From Synechococcus sp. CC9605 (GTDB lineage: Bacteria; Cyanobacteriota; Cyanobacteriia; PCC-6307; Cyanobiaceae): a stretch of 64,000 bases of DNA. The notes under the pieces are model-generated. The model was not told the DNA's origin, made no database searches, and saw nothing but the letters and a program-made list of their open reading frames with translations. The DNA is taken from the NCBI RefSeq assembly GCF_000012625.1, contig NC_007516.1:2232001-2296000 (forward strand), written 5' to 3'. The first letter of the stretch is position 1, and each line of letters opens with the position of its first letter. Positions 9,132 to 18,778 of this stretch are shown here, one piece after another. The position numbers were made by a program, and so were the translations under genes.

Positions 9132-9494
9132 TTGCAACGCGCGGGCTACCTGATCCCCGCGACCCTGACTGGCGCGTTATGGCTCAAGGGCTTGCATCCA
9201 GGCCTTCCAGGCCTGGGCTGTCCGCTGAGGGCCCTCACTGGCGTGCCCTGCCCCACCTGCTTTCTCACCCGTGCAACTGCGGCAGCTCTTACCGGTGATC
9301 TGAGCGGATCACTGCAATGGCATCTCTTCGGCCCAGTGGTTGCCGTTGTGCTGGTGCTCTGGAGTGTGGTGGCCCTCCGGCAACGACGCCTCATCCCCAG
9401 GGGCATGCCCCTTTGGCCCCTTCCGCTTGTTGGTGGAGGGTTGATCAGCTACTGGCTGCTGCGCCTGAGCACCAACGGTTGGCCCAGCGGCTGA
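9132..9494 (+). CDS. DUF2752 family membrane protein
   Basis: A 120-residue protein with a TTG start 24 nt after ndhH. It carries the DUF2752 hallmark CPLRALTGVPCPTCFLTRA at about 31-49, with three Cys residues, followed by two transmembrane segments (about 66-84 and 95-112). The function of DUF2752 is unknown; the conserved Cys and TR motif suggest a small membrane protein that binds a metal or forms disulfides, which is an inference. The same-strand spacing to ndhH allows co-transcription. Confidence 0.75.
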   Translation: MQRAGYLIPATLTGALWLKGLHPGLPGLGCPLRALTGVPCPTCFLTRATAAALTGDLSGSLQWHLFGPVVAVVLVLWSVVALRQRRLIPRGMPLWPLPLVGGGLISYWLLRLSTNGWPSG

Positions 9495-9498
9495 GCGC

Positions 9499-10176
9499 TC
9501 AGCGCAACAGGCCGCGCTCATAGGCGACGTTTTGAAGGAAGAAGCTGGCCATGGGAATCACCACAAAGCCGCCCAGACCACAGGTCAGCAGAGCCAGCAG
9601 CCCCACAACGATGCCCACCAAAACCTCTAGGCCCACAAAGCTCAAGCCGTTCTGCGAGCGGTAGACCACCTGGAACGAGTTAGCAAAGGCTTCACCGATG
9701 CTCATCTCGGTGACGAAGATGCGATTGACGAACACCGGCGTGACCAAAGCCATCGCAAGCCCGGGAAGGATGCAGAGCAGAAAGCCAATGGTGGTGACCA
9801 GCGAAAAGAACAGCCCCGCCAGGACGTAACGCCACCAACGGCCGCTGAGCAGCTGAGCAGCCACTGAAATCGTCACGACCTCCCCGCGTTCGTAGTAGAG
9901 GGCAGGGACAGCCACCAACAACACCGACAGCAGGCTGGCGAGGATCGAGAGAGGCAGCTGAACAAGTTGGGCGAGCACCGCCCCGAGCCCTACTGCCGCA
10001 TCGCTGCTGCCGAGGATCGCGGACATCACAACGAGGGTGAGGCCGTAGACCAGAACAGCCAACAGCGACAGCACGATGGAGCCCACCCAGCTCACCAGCA
10101 CCACGGGAATGTGCTGCAGGAAGGCCTGCCAGGCCTTCTGAATGGAAGGGGGCTCATGAGCAATCGGCGCGGCCAT
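9499..10176 (-). CDS. Hypothetical multi-pass membrane protein
   Basis: A 225-residue protein with about five hydrophobic segments (roughly 24-55, 62-95, 115-140, 150-160 as an amphipathic linker, and 178-210). The N-terminal PPSIQKAWQAFLQHIPVVLVSW and the SIGEAFANSFQVVYRSQNGLSF segment recall the same loose family of cyanobacterial membrane proteins as the product at 6178-6987. No catalytic motif is seen. The start ATG at 10176 is close to the divergent menI gene, and the 3' end nearly abuts the DUF2752 gene. Confidence 0.75.
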   Translation of the reverse strand: MAAPIAHEPPSIQKAWQAFLQHIPVVLVSWVGSIVLSLLAVLVYGLTLVVMSAILGSSDAAVGLGAVLAQLVQLPLSILASLLSVLLVAVPALYYERGEVVTISVAAQLLSGRWWRYVLAGLFFSLVTTIGFLLCILPGLAMALVTPVFVNRIFVTEMSIGEAFANSFQVVYRSQNGLSFVGLEVLVGIVVGLLALLTCGLGGFVVIPMASFFLQNVAYERGLLR

Positions 10177-10235
10177 GCTTCAGGCGGGATTTCTGTCAGG
10201 GTGACAGTCGGCACCGGCTCGAACAACACATCGCC

Positions 10236-10685
10236 ATGACCTCTGCCCCCTGGCTGGAGCTGAGCCGAACCGTGCGCTTCAGCGACACCGACGCCGCCGG
10301 CGTAATGCACTTTCAGCAGCTGCTGGGCTGGTGCCACCAGGCCTGGGAGGAAAGCCTGGAACGCTATGGCTTAACGGCGGGATCGGTTTTTCCCGGCGGC
10401 CGCAGAGAGCAACCGAGCGTGGCGTTGCCGATCGTGCACTGCCATGCCGATTACCGCGCCCCGGTGCAGGTGGGCGACAAGCTGCTGATCCGCCTGAAAC
10501 CGGAACGGCTCGATCCCAGCAGTTTTGTGGTGAACAGCCAGGTGCTGCTGAACGAGCAGCTGGTCGCCTCAGGCTGCCTGCGCCATGTGGCCATCGACGC
10601 CAACAGCCGGCGCCGTTGTGCCCTGCCCGATGGGGTGGACCGTTGGCTGGAAGCATCAAGCCTCGGCCGTATCCAACCGCTCTAA
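10236..10685 (+). CDS. menI: 1,4-dihydroxy-2-naphthoyl-CoA hydrolase (hotdog thioesterase)
   Basis: A 149-residue 4HBT-type hotdog protein with the RFSDTDAAGVMHFQQLL motif at about 14-30, containing the catalytic Asp, and the LPIVHCHADYRAPVQVGD strand. In cyanobacteria this enzyme releases DHNA from DHNA-CoA in phylloquinone synthesis. Its place next to menE, menC, menA and menF supports that assignment over other hotdog thioesterases. The 3' end overlaps the convergent menE by 30 nt. Confidence 0.85.
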   Translation: MTSAPWLELSRTVRFSDTDAAGVMHFQQLLGWCHQAWEESLERYGLTAGSVFPGGRREQPSVALPIVHCHADYRAPVQVGDKLLIRLKPERLDPSSFVVNSQVLLNEQLVASGCLRHVAIDANSRRRCALPDGVDRWLEASSLGRIQPL

Positions 10686-11822
10686 CCACTCCCGCCAGCA
10701 CTGGCGCTGCCATTTCCCAAGCGCATTGGGGGCCAGGTCGGGACACAACAACCAGCGCCGCGGCGTTTCCGCCGCTGGCCAGGGCCGCGTCAGCAGCTCA
10801 AGGCGCTGCAGCACCGCAGCGTCAGAGCTGCCCACCAGGGCCACCAGCCGCTGCCCCCACTCCGGATCGTCCACACCAAGGAGTAGCACGGCGTTCACCG
10901 GGAGCGATGCCGCCTGCAGCGCCGCCATCAAGCGCTGCTCCAGCTGCTCGGGGAACACGGTTTCGCCACCGGAGTGAATGGCGCCATCGATGCGCCCCGC
11001 AATCTGGAGACCAGGGGTCAACGCGGCCAGATCCCCCGAGCGCCACCAGCCATCGGCATCCCTGAGCGATTCCCACCGATCCGGCTGATCCGCCCACCAA
11101 CGACCCAGGGCCAAGCGATCGGTGCGCACTTGCAGCGCCCCATCCGTGGCGAGCCGCAGTTCCACATCCATCAGCGGGTCCCCACACCCAGGCTCGCCAG
11201 CCAAAAAACGCTCCGGAGGCAGCGCCGCCACCATCGCCGCCGTCTCCGTTGAGCCATAACAGGGCGCCAGCGGCAACTGCAACGCACGTGCCTGCTCCGC
11301 CAACGGAGCCGGGAGAGCAGCGCCACCGATCCAGATCAACTGCAGCTGCTGCAGAAAGGCCACCCCATCGGGATGGGCCAGCAGACGCGCCAGCTGCGTG
11401 GGCACCAAGGACAGCACTGCAGGGTTCTTGCCCCAAGCGGACAGGCCCTGGCAAAACGCAAGCAATTCGGTGGGGGTTTTCATCAACCCTGACGGCAGCT
11501 GCTGATGCCCCACGCCCCAGCAGCGGGAGCGCCACCAAGGCATCAGACCACTCACATGGGCCAGCGGCAGTGGATTGAGCAGCAGGGTGGAGGCAGGGTC
11601 AACGCCAATCTCCGTCAACCAATGGGCGGTGGCGGCGGCCGAACGGTCCAGATGCAGCGACGGCTGGGCACAGCAACGGCTACCGCCACTGCTGCCACCA
11701 CTGCGCACCACCACCCCTGGCCCCGGCGGCAATTGAGCGATGGGGGCCGCTTCCGCCTCGGGCGAAAGGGACACCCACTGCCCTGCCGCCAGCCCCTGCT
11801 CCAGCCGCTCGAGCTCGCTCAT
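10656..11822 (-). CDS. menE: 2-succinylbenzoate-CoA ligase
   Basis: AMP-forming ligase that activates o-succinylbenzoate in phylloquinone synthesis. The 388-residue product, counted from ATG 11822, has the phosphate loop SGGSSGG at 41-47, the adenine-binding CYGSTETAAM near 188-197, a WWRSGDLAALTPG hinge-proximal stretch and a C-terminal LGKW with the adenylation Lys. It is shorter than many acyl-CoA synthetases, as is usual for cyanobacterial MenE. ATG 11822 overlaps the menC stop (ATGA), so menC and menE are coupled; an upstream in-frame start at 11882 lies inside menC and is rejected. Confidence 0.92.
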   Translation of the reverse strand: MSELERLEQGLAAGQWVSLSPEAEAAPIAQLPPGPGVVVRSGGSSGGSRCCAQPSLHLDRSAAATAHWLTEIGVDPASTLLLNPLPLAHVSGLMPWWRSRCWGVGHQQLPSGLMKTPTELLAFCQGLSAWGKNPAVLSLVPTQLARLLAHPDGVAFLQQLQLIWIGGAALPAPLAEQARALQLPLAPCYGSTETAAMVAALPPERFLAGEPGCGDPLMDVELRLATDGALQVRTDRLALGRWWADQPDRWESLRDADGWWRSGDLAALTPGLQIAGRIDGAIHSGGETVFPEQLEQRLMAALQAASLPVNAVLLLGVDDPEWGQRLVALVGSSDAAVLQRLELLTRPWPAAETPRRWLLCPDLAPNALGKWQRQCWREWLERLDTAEA

Positions 11823-12787
11823 GCCGCCGCGGCCCAGACCTGCTCTGGATCGTTGGAGAACATCGGCCCCGCTGGCGTCCAACCGGGGGCCAGGCCCGGT
11901 GCCGCCGGCGTCGGCCCCTGGGCCTGAAGCCCGGCCAGATGCTCCAGCCAGCGCCGACCGATGCCGGTTTCAAACGCCGTGCTCAGCATGCGTTGGGGCA
12001 GCCCCACCTGCAGCTCCCGCAACAGCAGGCGTGGATCACCCTCCAACGCGGGCCGCCGCACCTGCCAGCCGCTCCAGCTGCGGCGCAGCTCTGGGTGCTG
12101 GTCGAGCGATTCATCGAGGGCCACCGGCCCCAGCGCCGCCAATTGCTCCAGGCCGGCTTGATCCTCCACCGGCAGCGGTTGCTCCAACCAATCCAGGTGC
12201 GGGTCATCGCGCAACCGCTGCATCCAGGCCTCAGCCGTGCTGCGGTCCCAGCCGCCATTGGCATCCAGACGCAACCGGGCCGTAGGCGGCAACCGCTGGA
12301 GCAGCTGCTCGAGCAGCTGACGCTCCAGAACATCCGGCGCTGTAGCCACCTTCCACTTGAAGGTGCAGCGCTCCAGGCCACCCATCGATGCCGCAGCAGC
12401 CTCCAGGGCCAAAAGCATCGCCTCGCCAGCCGGCAGCAACAGCGCCGGGGCAGGGGCCTTCAGCCAGTCCTGGGGCGAAGCAACGCCCACCACACCCTGC
12501 AGCTCCGCCAAAGCCGCCCCAAGGCCAAAACCCACCGGCCCTGGGGCCTCCCGCAACACAGCCTCCAGCTGAGCCTGAAGAACCTCGTCCGGCAGCGCGG
12601 CGAGAGCCTGCTCGCAGGCCGTGAACTGCTGCTGCTGAAGCGGAGCCACTTCGCCCCAGCCCACGGCCCCCTGATCGTTCTCCAGCCGCAGCAACCAGCC
12701 ACAGCGCTCCCGCAGCTCGCCGGATGCCGTGCGCAGCGGCTGCAGCAGGGCAAAGCGAAAGCGGCGACGCTGCAGCCGGAAGGTCAT
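11819..12787 (-). CDS. menC: o-Succinylbenzoate synthase
   Basis: Enolase-superfamily dehydratase that forms o-succinylbenzoate from SHCHC. The 322-residue protein keeps the catalytic frame: KWK with Lys144 and Lys146, metal ligands Asp175 in LDANGGW, Glu202 in LEQPLP and Asp225 in ALDES. It lies between menA and menE with 4-nt overlaps on both sides, a clear operon. The C-terminus is slightly divergent but the ETGIGRRWLEHLAGLQ stretch is typical. Confidence 0.93.
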   Translation of the reverse strand: MTFRLQRRRFRFALLQPLRTASGELRERCGWLLRLENDQGAVGWGEVAPLQQQQFTACEQALAALPDEVLQAQLEAVLREAPGPVGFGLGAALAELQGVVGVASPQDWLKAPAPALLLPAGEAMLLALEAAAASMGGLERCTFKWKVATAPDVLERQLLEQLLQRLPPTARLRLDANGGWDRSTAEAWMQRLRDDPHLDWLEQPLPVEDQAGLEQLAALGPVALDESLDQHPELRRSWSGWQVRRPALEGDPRLLLRELQVGLPQRMLSTAFETGIGRRWLEHLAGLQAQGPTPAAPGLAPGWTPAGPMFSNDPEQVWAAAA

Positions 12788-13728
12788 CCGCCGGTCCAGA
12801 CACGAGCCAGCGCCAGGCCCGCACTCAGCCCCAGACCATTCCAGCCCTGGAAACGCAAGGCCAGAAATTTGCTGCCGCTGATCAACTCCGGCCGGTCGTG
12901 GTGGCGCTGGAGCAGACGCATCAATTGCACACCGGCAGGAAGGCCGAGAGCGCTCAACAACACCGTCGGAGGCCAGTCCCTACACAGCACGGGCACCCAC
13001 TCCAGCGCCAGCGTCAAGGCCACAAACCAGGGCACCAAGACCGCTGCCCGGGCCGTGCCCAGACGCACCACCGGCGACCGTTTGCCGTGGGCGGCGTCCT
13101 CCTCCACCTGGTGGAAGTGGGAGCAGAACAACACCAGGGTGGTCGCCAGGGCGGGACCTGCCCCCAAGATCAAGGCGGTGCCCCAAGGAATTGACGCCGT
13201 GCCTCTTGGTTGCAACACCACCAGGGCCGCTGCGGTGGCGAAGGGCCCAAAGGCCAACCAGCACAGGGGCTCACCCAGGCCGCGGTAGCCCAGACGGAAT
13301 GGAGGGCCCTGGTACACGTAACCCAGACCGCAGCACACCAGCACCAGGGCCAGCACCGAACCGCTGCTGTTCCAGGCCAACCCGGCCATCACCAGCAACC
13401 CCAGCCCCAGCGCGGCAGTCGACCCCTGGGCGACACGGTCCCGGCGGCCGGTGAGGTTGACCACGGAATGGGGCTTGCCGGTGGCATCCACACCCGTGGC
13501 TGCATCAAAAACATCGTTACTGAGGTTTTCCCAGAGCAGCAGCAGGATGGCCGCCAGCACAAAGCCCCCCAGCTGCAGCCATCTCAGCGAGCCCGCCACC
13601 CCAAGCTGCCATCCAGCGGCCAGCAGTACGGGCATCACCGCGACGGAATACATCGGCCACTTGATCGCTGCCTTCCACAAACGGCGCCGATCGGCGTAAC
13701 GGGATGCGACAGCCTGTGGGTCAGACAT
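12784..13728 (-). CDS. menA: DHNA phytyltransferase (MenA)
   Basis: UbiA-type membrane prenyltransferase that attaches the phytyl chain to DHNA for photosystem I phylloquinone. The 314-residue protein has the first Asp-rich site ENLSNDVFDAATGVD at about 67-81, the YVYQGPPFRLGYRGLGE loop and a second acidic site HFHQVEEDAAHGKRS, plus about eight hydrophobic helices. Start ATG 13728 is chosen because upstream residues in the same frame do not match the family. It heads the menA-menC-menE run and is divergent from menF with a 70-nt gap. Confidence 0.93.
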   Translation of the reverse strand: MSDPQAVASRYADRRRLWKAAIKWPMYSVAVMPVLLAAGWQLGVAGSLRWLQLGGFVLAAILLLLWENLSNDVFDAATGVDATGKPHSVVNLTGRRDRVAQGSTAALGLGLLVMAGLAWNSSGSVLALVLVCCGLGYVYQGPPFRLGYRGLGEPLCWLAFGPFATAAALVVLQPRGTASIPWGTALILGAGPALATTLVLFCSHFHQVEEDAAHGKRSPVVRLGTARAAVLVPWFVALTLALEWVPVLCRDWPPTVLLSALGLPAGVQLMRLLQRHHDRPELISGSKFLALRFQGWNGLGLSAGLALARVWTGG

Positions 13729-13798
13729 GAACAGAACCCGTTCCCGCAGGGCGAAGACCCATACATTTGAGCAGTAACCCTGGCCGGAAACGCCGCGG

Positions 13799-15205
13799 AT
13801 GTCGGCTGATTGTTGTTTCAGCACCCTCCTCTCCGCAGCCCAGCGGGGATGGATGGCCTGTGACGGCGATGAAGCGCTGCTCAGCCTGGCCCTGCCAATT
13901 GAAGGGATCGACCCGCTGCTGGCCTTGCCACAGCTGGCGGATCAGGAAAGCCTGCGGGTGCTGTGGGACAGCGCCCCGGGTTTGTGCCTGGCCGCTGCAG
14001 GGCCCTGCCAGGAACTGGAGCTAGCGGGCAGCCGTCGCTTTGAGCAGGCCCAGCGCTTCGCCGACCTCTGCCTCAGCCGCCTGCACGACACAGCACCGGA
14101 CAGCCCAGCCCATGCACGGCCTCGGGTGCTGCTGCGCTTCCGCTTCTTTGATCAGGTGAGTGAGCGACGCCGCAGTGAAGCGGTGGTGCCATCGGTGCAG
14201 GCGGTGCTGCCCCGTTGGCAGCTCAGCCGTCAGGGACGCCGGGGCTGGCTGCGGCTGAATGGGGTCGTGAGCAGTGCAGCGGACTGCCGCGAGCTGGCGG
14301 AACAGCTCTGGCTCAAGCACGAACAACTGCTCAAGACGCCGGCCACGCCAACCCGGCTCACGCCCCAGGCGCTGGTGGCGGCGTCAGAACCGGAAACCTG
14401 GCGGCAGCGCTATGCCACAGCCCTCACCCGCGGGATTGATCTGGTCAACAGCGGCGACCTGCACAAACTGGTGCTGGCGGTACGGCACCGCATCGTTCTG
14501 GCCGACACCTTCGACCCCTTACCACTGTTGAAACGGCTGCGGCGGCAGCAAGCCGGCAGCTGCCGCTTCCTCTGGCAGCGCCATGCCGGAGATGCCTTCT
14601 TCGGTGCGTCGCCGGAACGGCTGCTCAGCCTGCGCGCCGGATGGCTGCGCAGTGATGCCCTGGCCGGCACGGCGGGTCAGGGGGATTCCGGGGCGCAACT
14701 GCTGCGCTCCGACAAGGACCGCCGCGAACACGAACTGGTGGTGGAAACCATCACCGACCAACTGCGCTGCAACGGGTTGACCCCCCGCCGCCGCCGCCAA
14801 CCCCAACTGGCCCGCCACGGCAACCTCACCCACCTGCACACCCCGATCACAGCGGAAACCCATGGTCAGCCCGTGCTGGCACTGGCCGAACAGCTGCATC
14901 CCACCCCCGCCGTTGCCGGGTTGCCGCGCCGCGACGCAATGGCCTGGCTGCGAACCCTCGAACCGTTTGAACGGGGCAGTTATGCGGCGCCGATCGGCTG
15001 GATCGACAGCGCCGGCGATGCGGAACTACGGGTGGCGATCCGCTGCGGTCATGCCCGCGGCTGCGAGCTGGACCTCACCGCCGGCGCCGGCCTGGTGCGG
15101 GGGTCCGTTGCCGAGCGGGAGCTGCAGGAAGTGGGGCTGAAGCTGGCGGTGCTGGCGGACCAGCTGGAACTTCAGACCAGCGCGCGCAACCGCTCGATCG
15201 TCTGA
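13799..15205 (+). CDS. menF: Isochorismate synthase
   Basis: Chorismate-utilising enzyme that makes isochorismate for phylloquinone. The 468-residue protein has the C-terminal chorismate-binding fold: [80 protein letters not shown] and the end motif [14 protein letters not shown]. The Mg-binding and general-base positions typical of MenF/EntC are in these blocks. The start may be ATG 13799 or ATG 13850s. The 3' end overlaps the convergent gshB by 34 nt. Confidence 0.93.
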   Translation: MSADCCFSTLLSAAQRGWMACDGDEALLSLALPIEGIDPLLALPQLADQESLRVLWDSAPGLCLAAAGPCQELELAGSRRFEQAQRFADLCLSRLHDTAPDSPAHARPRVLLRFRFFDQVSERRRSEAVVPSVQAVLPRWQLSRQGRRGWLRLNGVVSSAADCRELAEQLWLKHEQLLKTPATPTRLTPQALVAASEPETWRQRYATALTRGIDLVNSGDLHKLVLAVRHRIVLADTFDPLPLLKRLRRQQAGSCRFLWQRHAGDAFFGASPERLLSLRAGWLRSDALAGTAGQGDSGAQLLRSDKDRREHELVVETITDQLRCNGLTPRRRRQPQLARHGNLTHLHTPITAETHGQPVLALAEQLHPTPAVAGLPRRDAMAWLRTLEPFERGSYAAPIGWIDSAGDAELRVAIRCGHARGCELDLTAGAGLVRGSVAERELQEVGLKLAVLADQLELQTSARNRSIV

Positions 15206-16095
15206 TCCGCCAGCGGCTGGTTCATCAACCGCTCCACTTCGCGCACCCCCGTGGGGCTGGTGACGTTGATTTCGCTGAGCATGCCCCCGATCACGTCGAT
15301 GCCGACGAAGAACAGCCCCTCCGCCCGCAGCGCCGGGGCAAGGGCAGCGCAGATCTGACGTTCCCGCTCGGTGAGTTCTGTGGCTTCCGCCTGGCCACCC
15401 ACCGCCAGATTGCTGCGGAATTCTCCGGCTGAAGGACGCCGGTTGATCGCCCCGAGGGGGTCACCATCCACCAGCAGGATGCGCTTGTCACCTTCGCTCA
15501 CGGACGGCAGAAAGGCCTGGGCCATCACCGGCAGGCGTTCCTGCTCGGTCACCAGTTCCAGCAGGGCCTTCAAGCCCGGCGACTGTCCGTTAACCCGAAT
15601 CACCCCCAGGCCTGCACGACCCCCCAGGGGTTTGAGCACGATCTCCTGCTGCTCCTGGGCAAACAACAGCAGCTCAGACACCCGCCCTGCCACAAGCGTG
15701 GGAGCCATCCAACGGCTGAAGCGCAAGGCCCCCAGCTTTTCGTTCCAGCTGCGCAGCGCACTGGGGCGATTGAGCACCCGGACTCCAGCGCGCTCGGCAA
15801 CCTCCAACAGATGGGTGGCGTAGAGATACGCCTCATCCACAGGCGGGTCCTTCCGCATCCAGATCACGTCAAATCCAGCCAGGGCCTGACGCTCCGCCAC
15901 CCCAACCGTGATCCATGGCTCCGGGGTCACCGGCAAGGCAATCGCAAGGGGTTCATCGCCCCGCGCAATCAGATCGGAGGGCGTGCAGGCCCACACCTCA
16001 TCGCCAGCGCGATGGGCGGCCTGCATTAGTGCAGCGGAGGAATCCTTGGCTGGATTGATCTGCCCCAGCGGATCCAGAACGAACAGCTGGCGCAT
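15172..16095 (-). CDS. gshB: Glutathione synthetase
   Basis: ATP-grasp ligase that adds glycine to gamma-glutamylcysteine. The 307-residue product has the GshB N-domain ([16 protein letters not shown], the known DP..I...KDS motif), [50 protein letters not shown] as the ATP-binding segment, [21 protein letters not shown] and the C-terminal [11 protein letters not shown]. It is followed 3 nt before by grxC upstream, so grxC-gshB form a thiol redox pair. Confidence 0.96.
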   Translation of the reverse strand: MRQLFVLDPLGQINPAKDSSAALMQAAHRAGDEVWACTPSDLIARGDEPLAIALPVTPEPWITVGVAERQALAGFDVIWMRKDPPVDEAYLYATHLLEVAERAGVRVLNRPSALRSWNEKLGALRFSRWMAPTLVAGRVSELLLFAQEQQEIVLKPLGGRAGLGVIRVNGQSPGLKALLELVTEQERLPVMAQAFLPSVSEGDKRILLVDGDPLGAINRRPSAGEFRSNLAVGGQAEATELTERERQICAALAPALRAEGLFFVGIDVIGGMLSEINVTSPTGVREVERLMNQPLADQTIERLRALV

Positions 16096-16098
16096 TGA

Positions 16099-16356
16099 TC
16101 AGGCCTTCAGCAGCGCATCAAGCTCACCGCCACGATCCAGGGCGTGGAGGTCATCGCAACCGCCAATGTGGCGATCGTCGATGTACACCTGCGGAACGCT
16201 GCGGCGACCATCACCCCGGGCCGCCATGGCATCCCGAGCGGGCTCATCCCCATCCACGCTGTGTTCGGTGTAGCTCACTCCCTTGCGATCCAAGAGCCCC
16301 TTGGCGCGGACGCAGAACGGGCAGGTGCGCCAGGTGTAGATCTCAACCTTGGCCAT
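16099..16356 (-). CDS. grxC: Glutaredoxin 3
   Basis: An 85-residue dithiol glutaredoxin with the CPFC active site at 12-15 in YTWRTCPFC, RSVPQVYIDDRHIGGCDDL as the cis-Pro and GSH-binding region, and the LDRGGELDALL helix at the end. It reduces protein disulfides and glutathione mixed disulfides. Three nt separate its stop from the gshB start, so both genes of glutathione metabolism are probably one transcript. Confidence 0.95.
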   Translation of the reverse strand: MAKVEIYTWRTCPFCVRAKGLLDRKGVSYTEHSVDGDEPARDAMAARGDGRRSVPQVYIDDRHIGGCDDLHALDRGGELDALLKA

Positions 16357-16433
16357 TGCGTTGGTGATGCCAGTGGTCGGATCCTATGCAGCAACTGCGC
16401 TGATAGCGTCAGAGGCTGATCAGGACCGAGTCC

Positions 16434-17562
16434 TTGCTGGATCTCACCGACTTCAAACGCGACCTCTCCGAGCTCACTGACCGCCTGGGCAATGCCCAGG
16501 ACTGTCTTTGACGTTCCTGCACTGAACGCCAGGCAACAAGATCTCGAACAACTCGCGGCCCAGCCCGATTTCTGGGATGACCAGCAGAACGCCCAGAAGC
16601 AGATGCGGCGTCTGGATGAGGTGAAGGCCCAGCTGTCTCAGCTGGGCGGATGGCGCGGTGCTGTCGACGACGCCCAGGCCACCCTTGAGCTTTACGAGCT
16701 AGAGCCGGATGAGGACCTACTGCAGGAGGCTCAGAACGGGTTGAATCAGCTGCGTCAGGGGCTGGACCGTTGGGAGCTGGAGCGCCTGCTCAGCGGCGAA
16801 TACGACAAAGAGGGTGCCGTGCTCAGCATCAATGCAGGGGCCGGCGGAACGGATGCCCAGGACTGGGCCCAGATGCTGCTGCGCATGTACACCCGCTGGG
16901 CAGAAGACCACGGCATGAAGGTGACCGTGGACGAACTCTCCGAAGGGGAGGAAGCCGGGATCAAGAGCTGCACGATCGAGATCGAAGGTCGCTACGCCTA
17001 CGGCTACCTGCGCAACGAAAAGGGCACCCACCGCTTGGTGCGCATCTCACCGTTCAACGCCAATGACAAGCGCCAGACCAGCTTTGCCGGTGTGGAGGTG
17101 ATGCCCAAGATCGAGGAGGAGGTCAAGCTCGATATTCCTGAAAAGGACCTGGAGATCACCACCAGCCGCTCGGGCGGCGCGGGTGGCCAGAACGTGAACA
17201 AGGTGGAAACGGCTGTGCGCATCCTGCACATCCCAACCGGGCTGTTTGTGCGCTGCACCCAGGAGCGCTCCCAGCTCCAGAACAAGGAGAAAGCGATGGC
17301 GTTGCTGATGGCCAAGCTGCTGGTGATCGCCCAGGAGCAACGGGCGGCCGAAATCGCCGACATCCGCGGCGACATCGTTGAAGCGGCCTGGGGCAACCAG
17401 ATCCGCAACTACGTTTTTCAGCCATACCAAATGGTGAAAGACCTGCGCACCAATGAAGAAACCAACGATGTGCAAGCGGTGATGGATGGGGCCCTCGACC
17501 CGTTCATCGACGCCTCTTTGCGCCAGGGTGTAGAGAGTCCGGGCGCCGATGCCGATTCCTGA
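16434..17562 (+). CDS. prfB: Peptide chain release factor 2, made by +1 frameshift
   Basis: RF2 terminates translation at UGA and UAA. The zero frame begins at TTG 16434 and encodes [18 protein letters not shown] before an in-frame TGA at 16509-16511. A +1 shift at CTT TGA C joins it to the long frame starting with GAC at 16510, giving about 375 residues. GGQ, the peptidyl-hydrolysis motif, is at 17182-17190 in [16 protein letters not shown] 356-codon frame that starts at ATG 16492 would miss the conserved N-terminus. This is the well-known RF2 autoregulation: low RF2 favours frameshifting. Confidence 0.94.
16506..16512 (+). promoter_or_regulatory. prfB programmed +1 frameshift site
   Basis: The heptamer CTTTGAC matches the universal RF2 recoding site: CUU in the P site, UGA stop in the A site, then C, which makes UGA a weak terminator. 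A short purine-rich CCCAGGA at 16495-16501 may act as the stimulatory Shine-Dalgarno-like element, although it is weaker than the AGGGGG of enterobacteria. Confidence 0.9.
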
Positions 17563-17566
17563 TCCC

Positions 17567-17731
17567 ATGGCCAGCGAGAGCACTCCACAGCCGAGCTTCG
17601 TCAAACAGGCCATGCGCAACATGGTGCGCAAGGGCAGCAAGAGCCTGTTTCACTTCGGCCTCACCGCCATGGGATTCCTTGGCTTCATCACCCTCGTGGC
17701 TTGGCTGGGGCGTCCAACCCTGCCGGGCTAG
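17567..17731 (+). CDS. Small conserved cyanobacterial membrane protein (DUF3285-like)
   Basis: A 54-residue protein that begins 4 nt after prfB. It has a basic first half (FVKQAMRNMVRKGSKSL) and one transmembrane helix (about 30-46, LTAMGFLGFITLVAWLG). Size, the KxGxKSLxHFGLT pattern and position between prfB and ybeY fit the small DUF3285 family of cyanobacteria; the function is unknown. ATG 17567 is preferred to an in-frame ATG at 17549 inside prfB. Confidence 0.7.
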   Translation: MASESTPQPSFVKQAMRNMVRKGSKSLFHFGLTAMGFLGFITLVAWLGRPTLPG

Positions 17732-17733
17732 GC

Positions 17734-18234
17734 ATGGAGCTCGACCTCGCACTGGATCGGGAGGAAGGGGCTCTGCAAGCCTCGGAAATCGGCGATTTGC
17801 TCGATGAAACGGTCTGGCTTCAGCAGTTGGAGCATTGGCTGCAGATCGTTTGCGGGGATGAGAGCCTCGACTGCCCAACGCTGGTGCGTTCGGCGGAGGA
17901 GTTGAGCCTGGGGCTGCGCTTCATCGATGACGCCACCATCGCGGATTTGAACAGCACCTGGCGCCAGAAGACAGGTCCCACGGATGTGTTGTCGTTTGCC
18001 GCCCTCGACGACGCCGGCGACTGGATGGAGGGCCCCAGCATCGAACTGGGAGACATCGTCGTTTCTCTGGAGACGGCCCGGCGTCAGGCCCAGGAGCAGG
18101 GGCACAGCCTGCAACAGGAATTGCGCTGGCTGGTGAGCCATGGCCTGCTGCACCTGCTGGGCTGGGACCATCCCGATGAGAAAAGCCTTGCCACGATGCT
18201 TGCCCTGCAGGAGAGGCTTCTTGGGGATGGGTGA
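17734..18234 (+). CDS. ybeY: Endoribonuclease YbeY
   Basis: Metal-dependent RNase involved in 16S rRNA maturation and ribosome quality control. The 166-residue product shows the zinc-binding motif HGLLHLLGWDH (consensus HxxxHxxGxDH) in the C-terminal third, preceded by LNSTWRQKTGPTDVLSF and LGDIVVSLETA. Start ATG 17734 sits 2 nt after the small membrane protein gene. An acidic N-terminal extension of ~50 residues precedes the usual fold. Confidence 0.94.
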   Translation: MELDLALDREEGALQASEIGDLLDETVWLQQLEHWLQIVCGDESLDCPTLVRSAEELSLGLRFIDDATIADLNSTWRQKTGPTDVLSFAALDDAGDWMEGPSIELGDIVVSLETARRQAQEQGHSLQQELRWLVSHGLLHLLGWDHPDEKSLATMLALQERLLGDG

Positions 18235-18299
18235 CCTGAACAGTCCGGGTAATCTTCGAGCAGCGGTCATGTGCCCTGCGGAGTTGGAGTTGCGTTCCG

Positions 18300-18764
18300 A
18301 TGACCACTAAATCAACCCGGACAGCCTCCGCAGACGCAGCTTCAGAGGAGGTGGCCATGGTGCCCAACGCCATGCGGCGACGGGGCAGCTGGCGCATCGC
18401 CGGCGATCTGCCGGCAAGTTTTCGCTACGCCGCCCAGGGCCTTGGCTACGCCTTCCTCACCCAGCGCAACTTCCGCATCCATGTGGTGACGGGGCTGGTG
18501 GTGTTTGGCCTGGCCACCTGGCTGCAACTGGATCTGATCCGCCTGGCCGTGCTGGTGCTTACGGTGGCTGCCGTTCTGGTGTTGGAGCTGCTGAACACAG
18601 CGGTAGAAGCGGTGGTGGATCTGGCCATTGGCCGGCGCTATCACCCCTTGGCCCGCATCGCCAAAGACTGTGCTGCTGCCGCCGTGCTGACGGCCGCCAT
18701 CAGCTCCTTGCTGATCGCTCTGTTTCTCCTGCTTCCGCCGCTCTTGCTCCGCCTGGGGCTCTGA
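18300..18764 (+). CDS. dgkA: Diacylglycerol/undecaprenol kinase (DgkA family)
   Basis: Small integral membrane kinase, 154 residues. After a ~40-residue polar N-terminus comes the DgkA core with three helices and the motif [18 protein letters not shown] followed by [13 protein letters not shown], which carries the conserved Glu, Asn and Asp residues for Mg-ATP. The substrate could be diacylglycerol or undecaprenol; the sequence alone does not decide. It precedes trpG by 14 nt. Confidence 0.9.
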   Translation: MTTKSTRTASADAASEEVAMVPNAMRRRGSWRIAGDLPASFRYAAQGLGYAFLTQRNFRIHVVTGLVVFGLATWLQLDLIRLAVLVLTVAAVLVLELLNTAVEAVVDLAIGRRYHPLARIAKDCAAAAVLTAAISSLLIALFLLLPPLLLRLGL

Positions 18765-18778
18765 CTCCCGATTCTCAG

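Noticed and set aside
7896-9137. 413-codon minus-strand frame opposite ndhH
   Set aside because: Antisense shadow of a highly conserved gene; composition typical of complement of C-ending codons.
16492-17562. prfB as an ordinary 356-codon gene starting at ATG 16492
   Set aside because: The zero-frame N-terminus and CTTTGAC site upstream show the normal RF2 frameshift arrangement.
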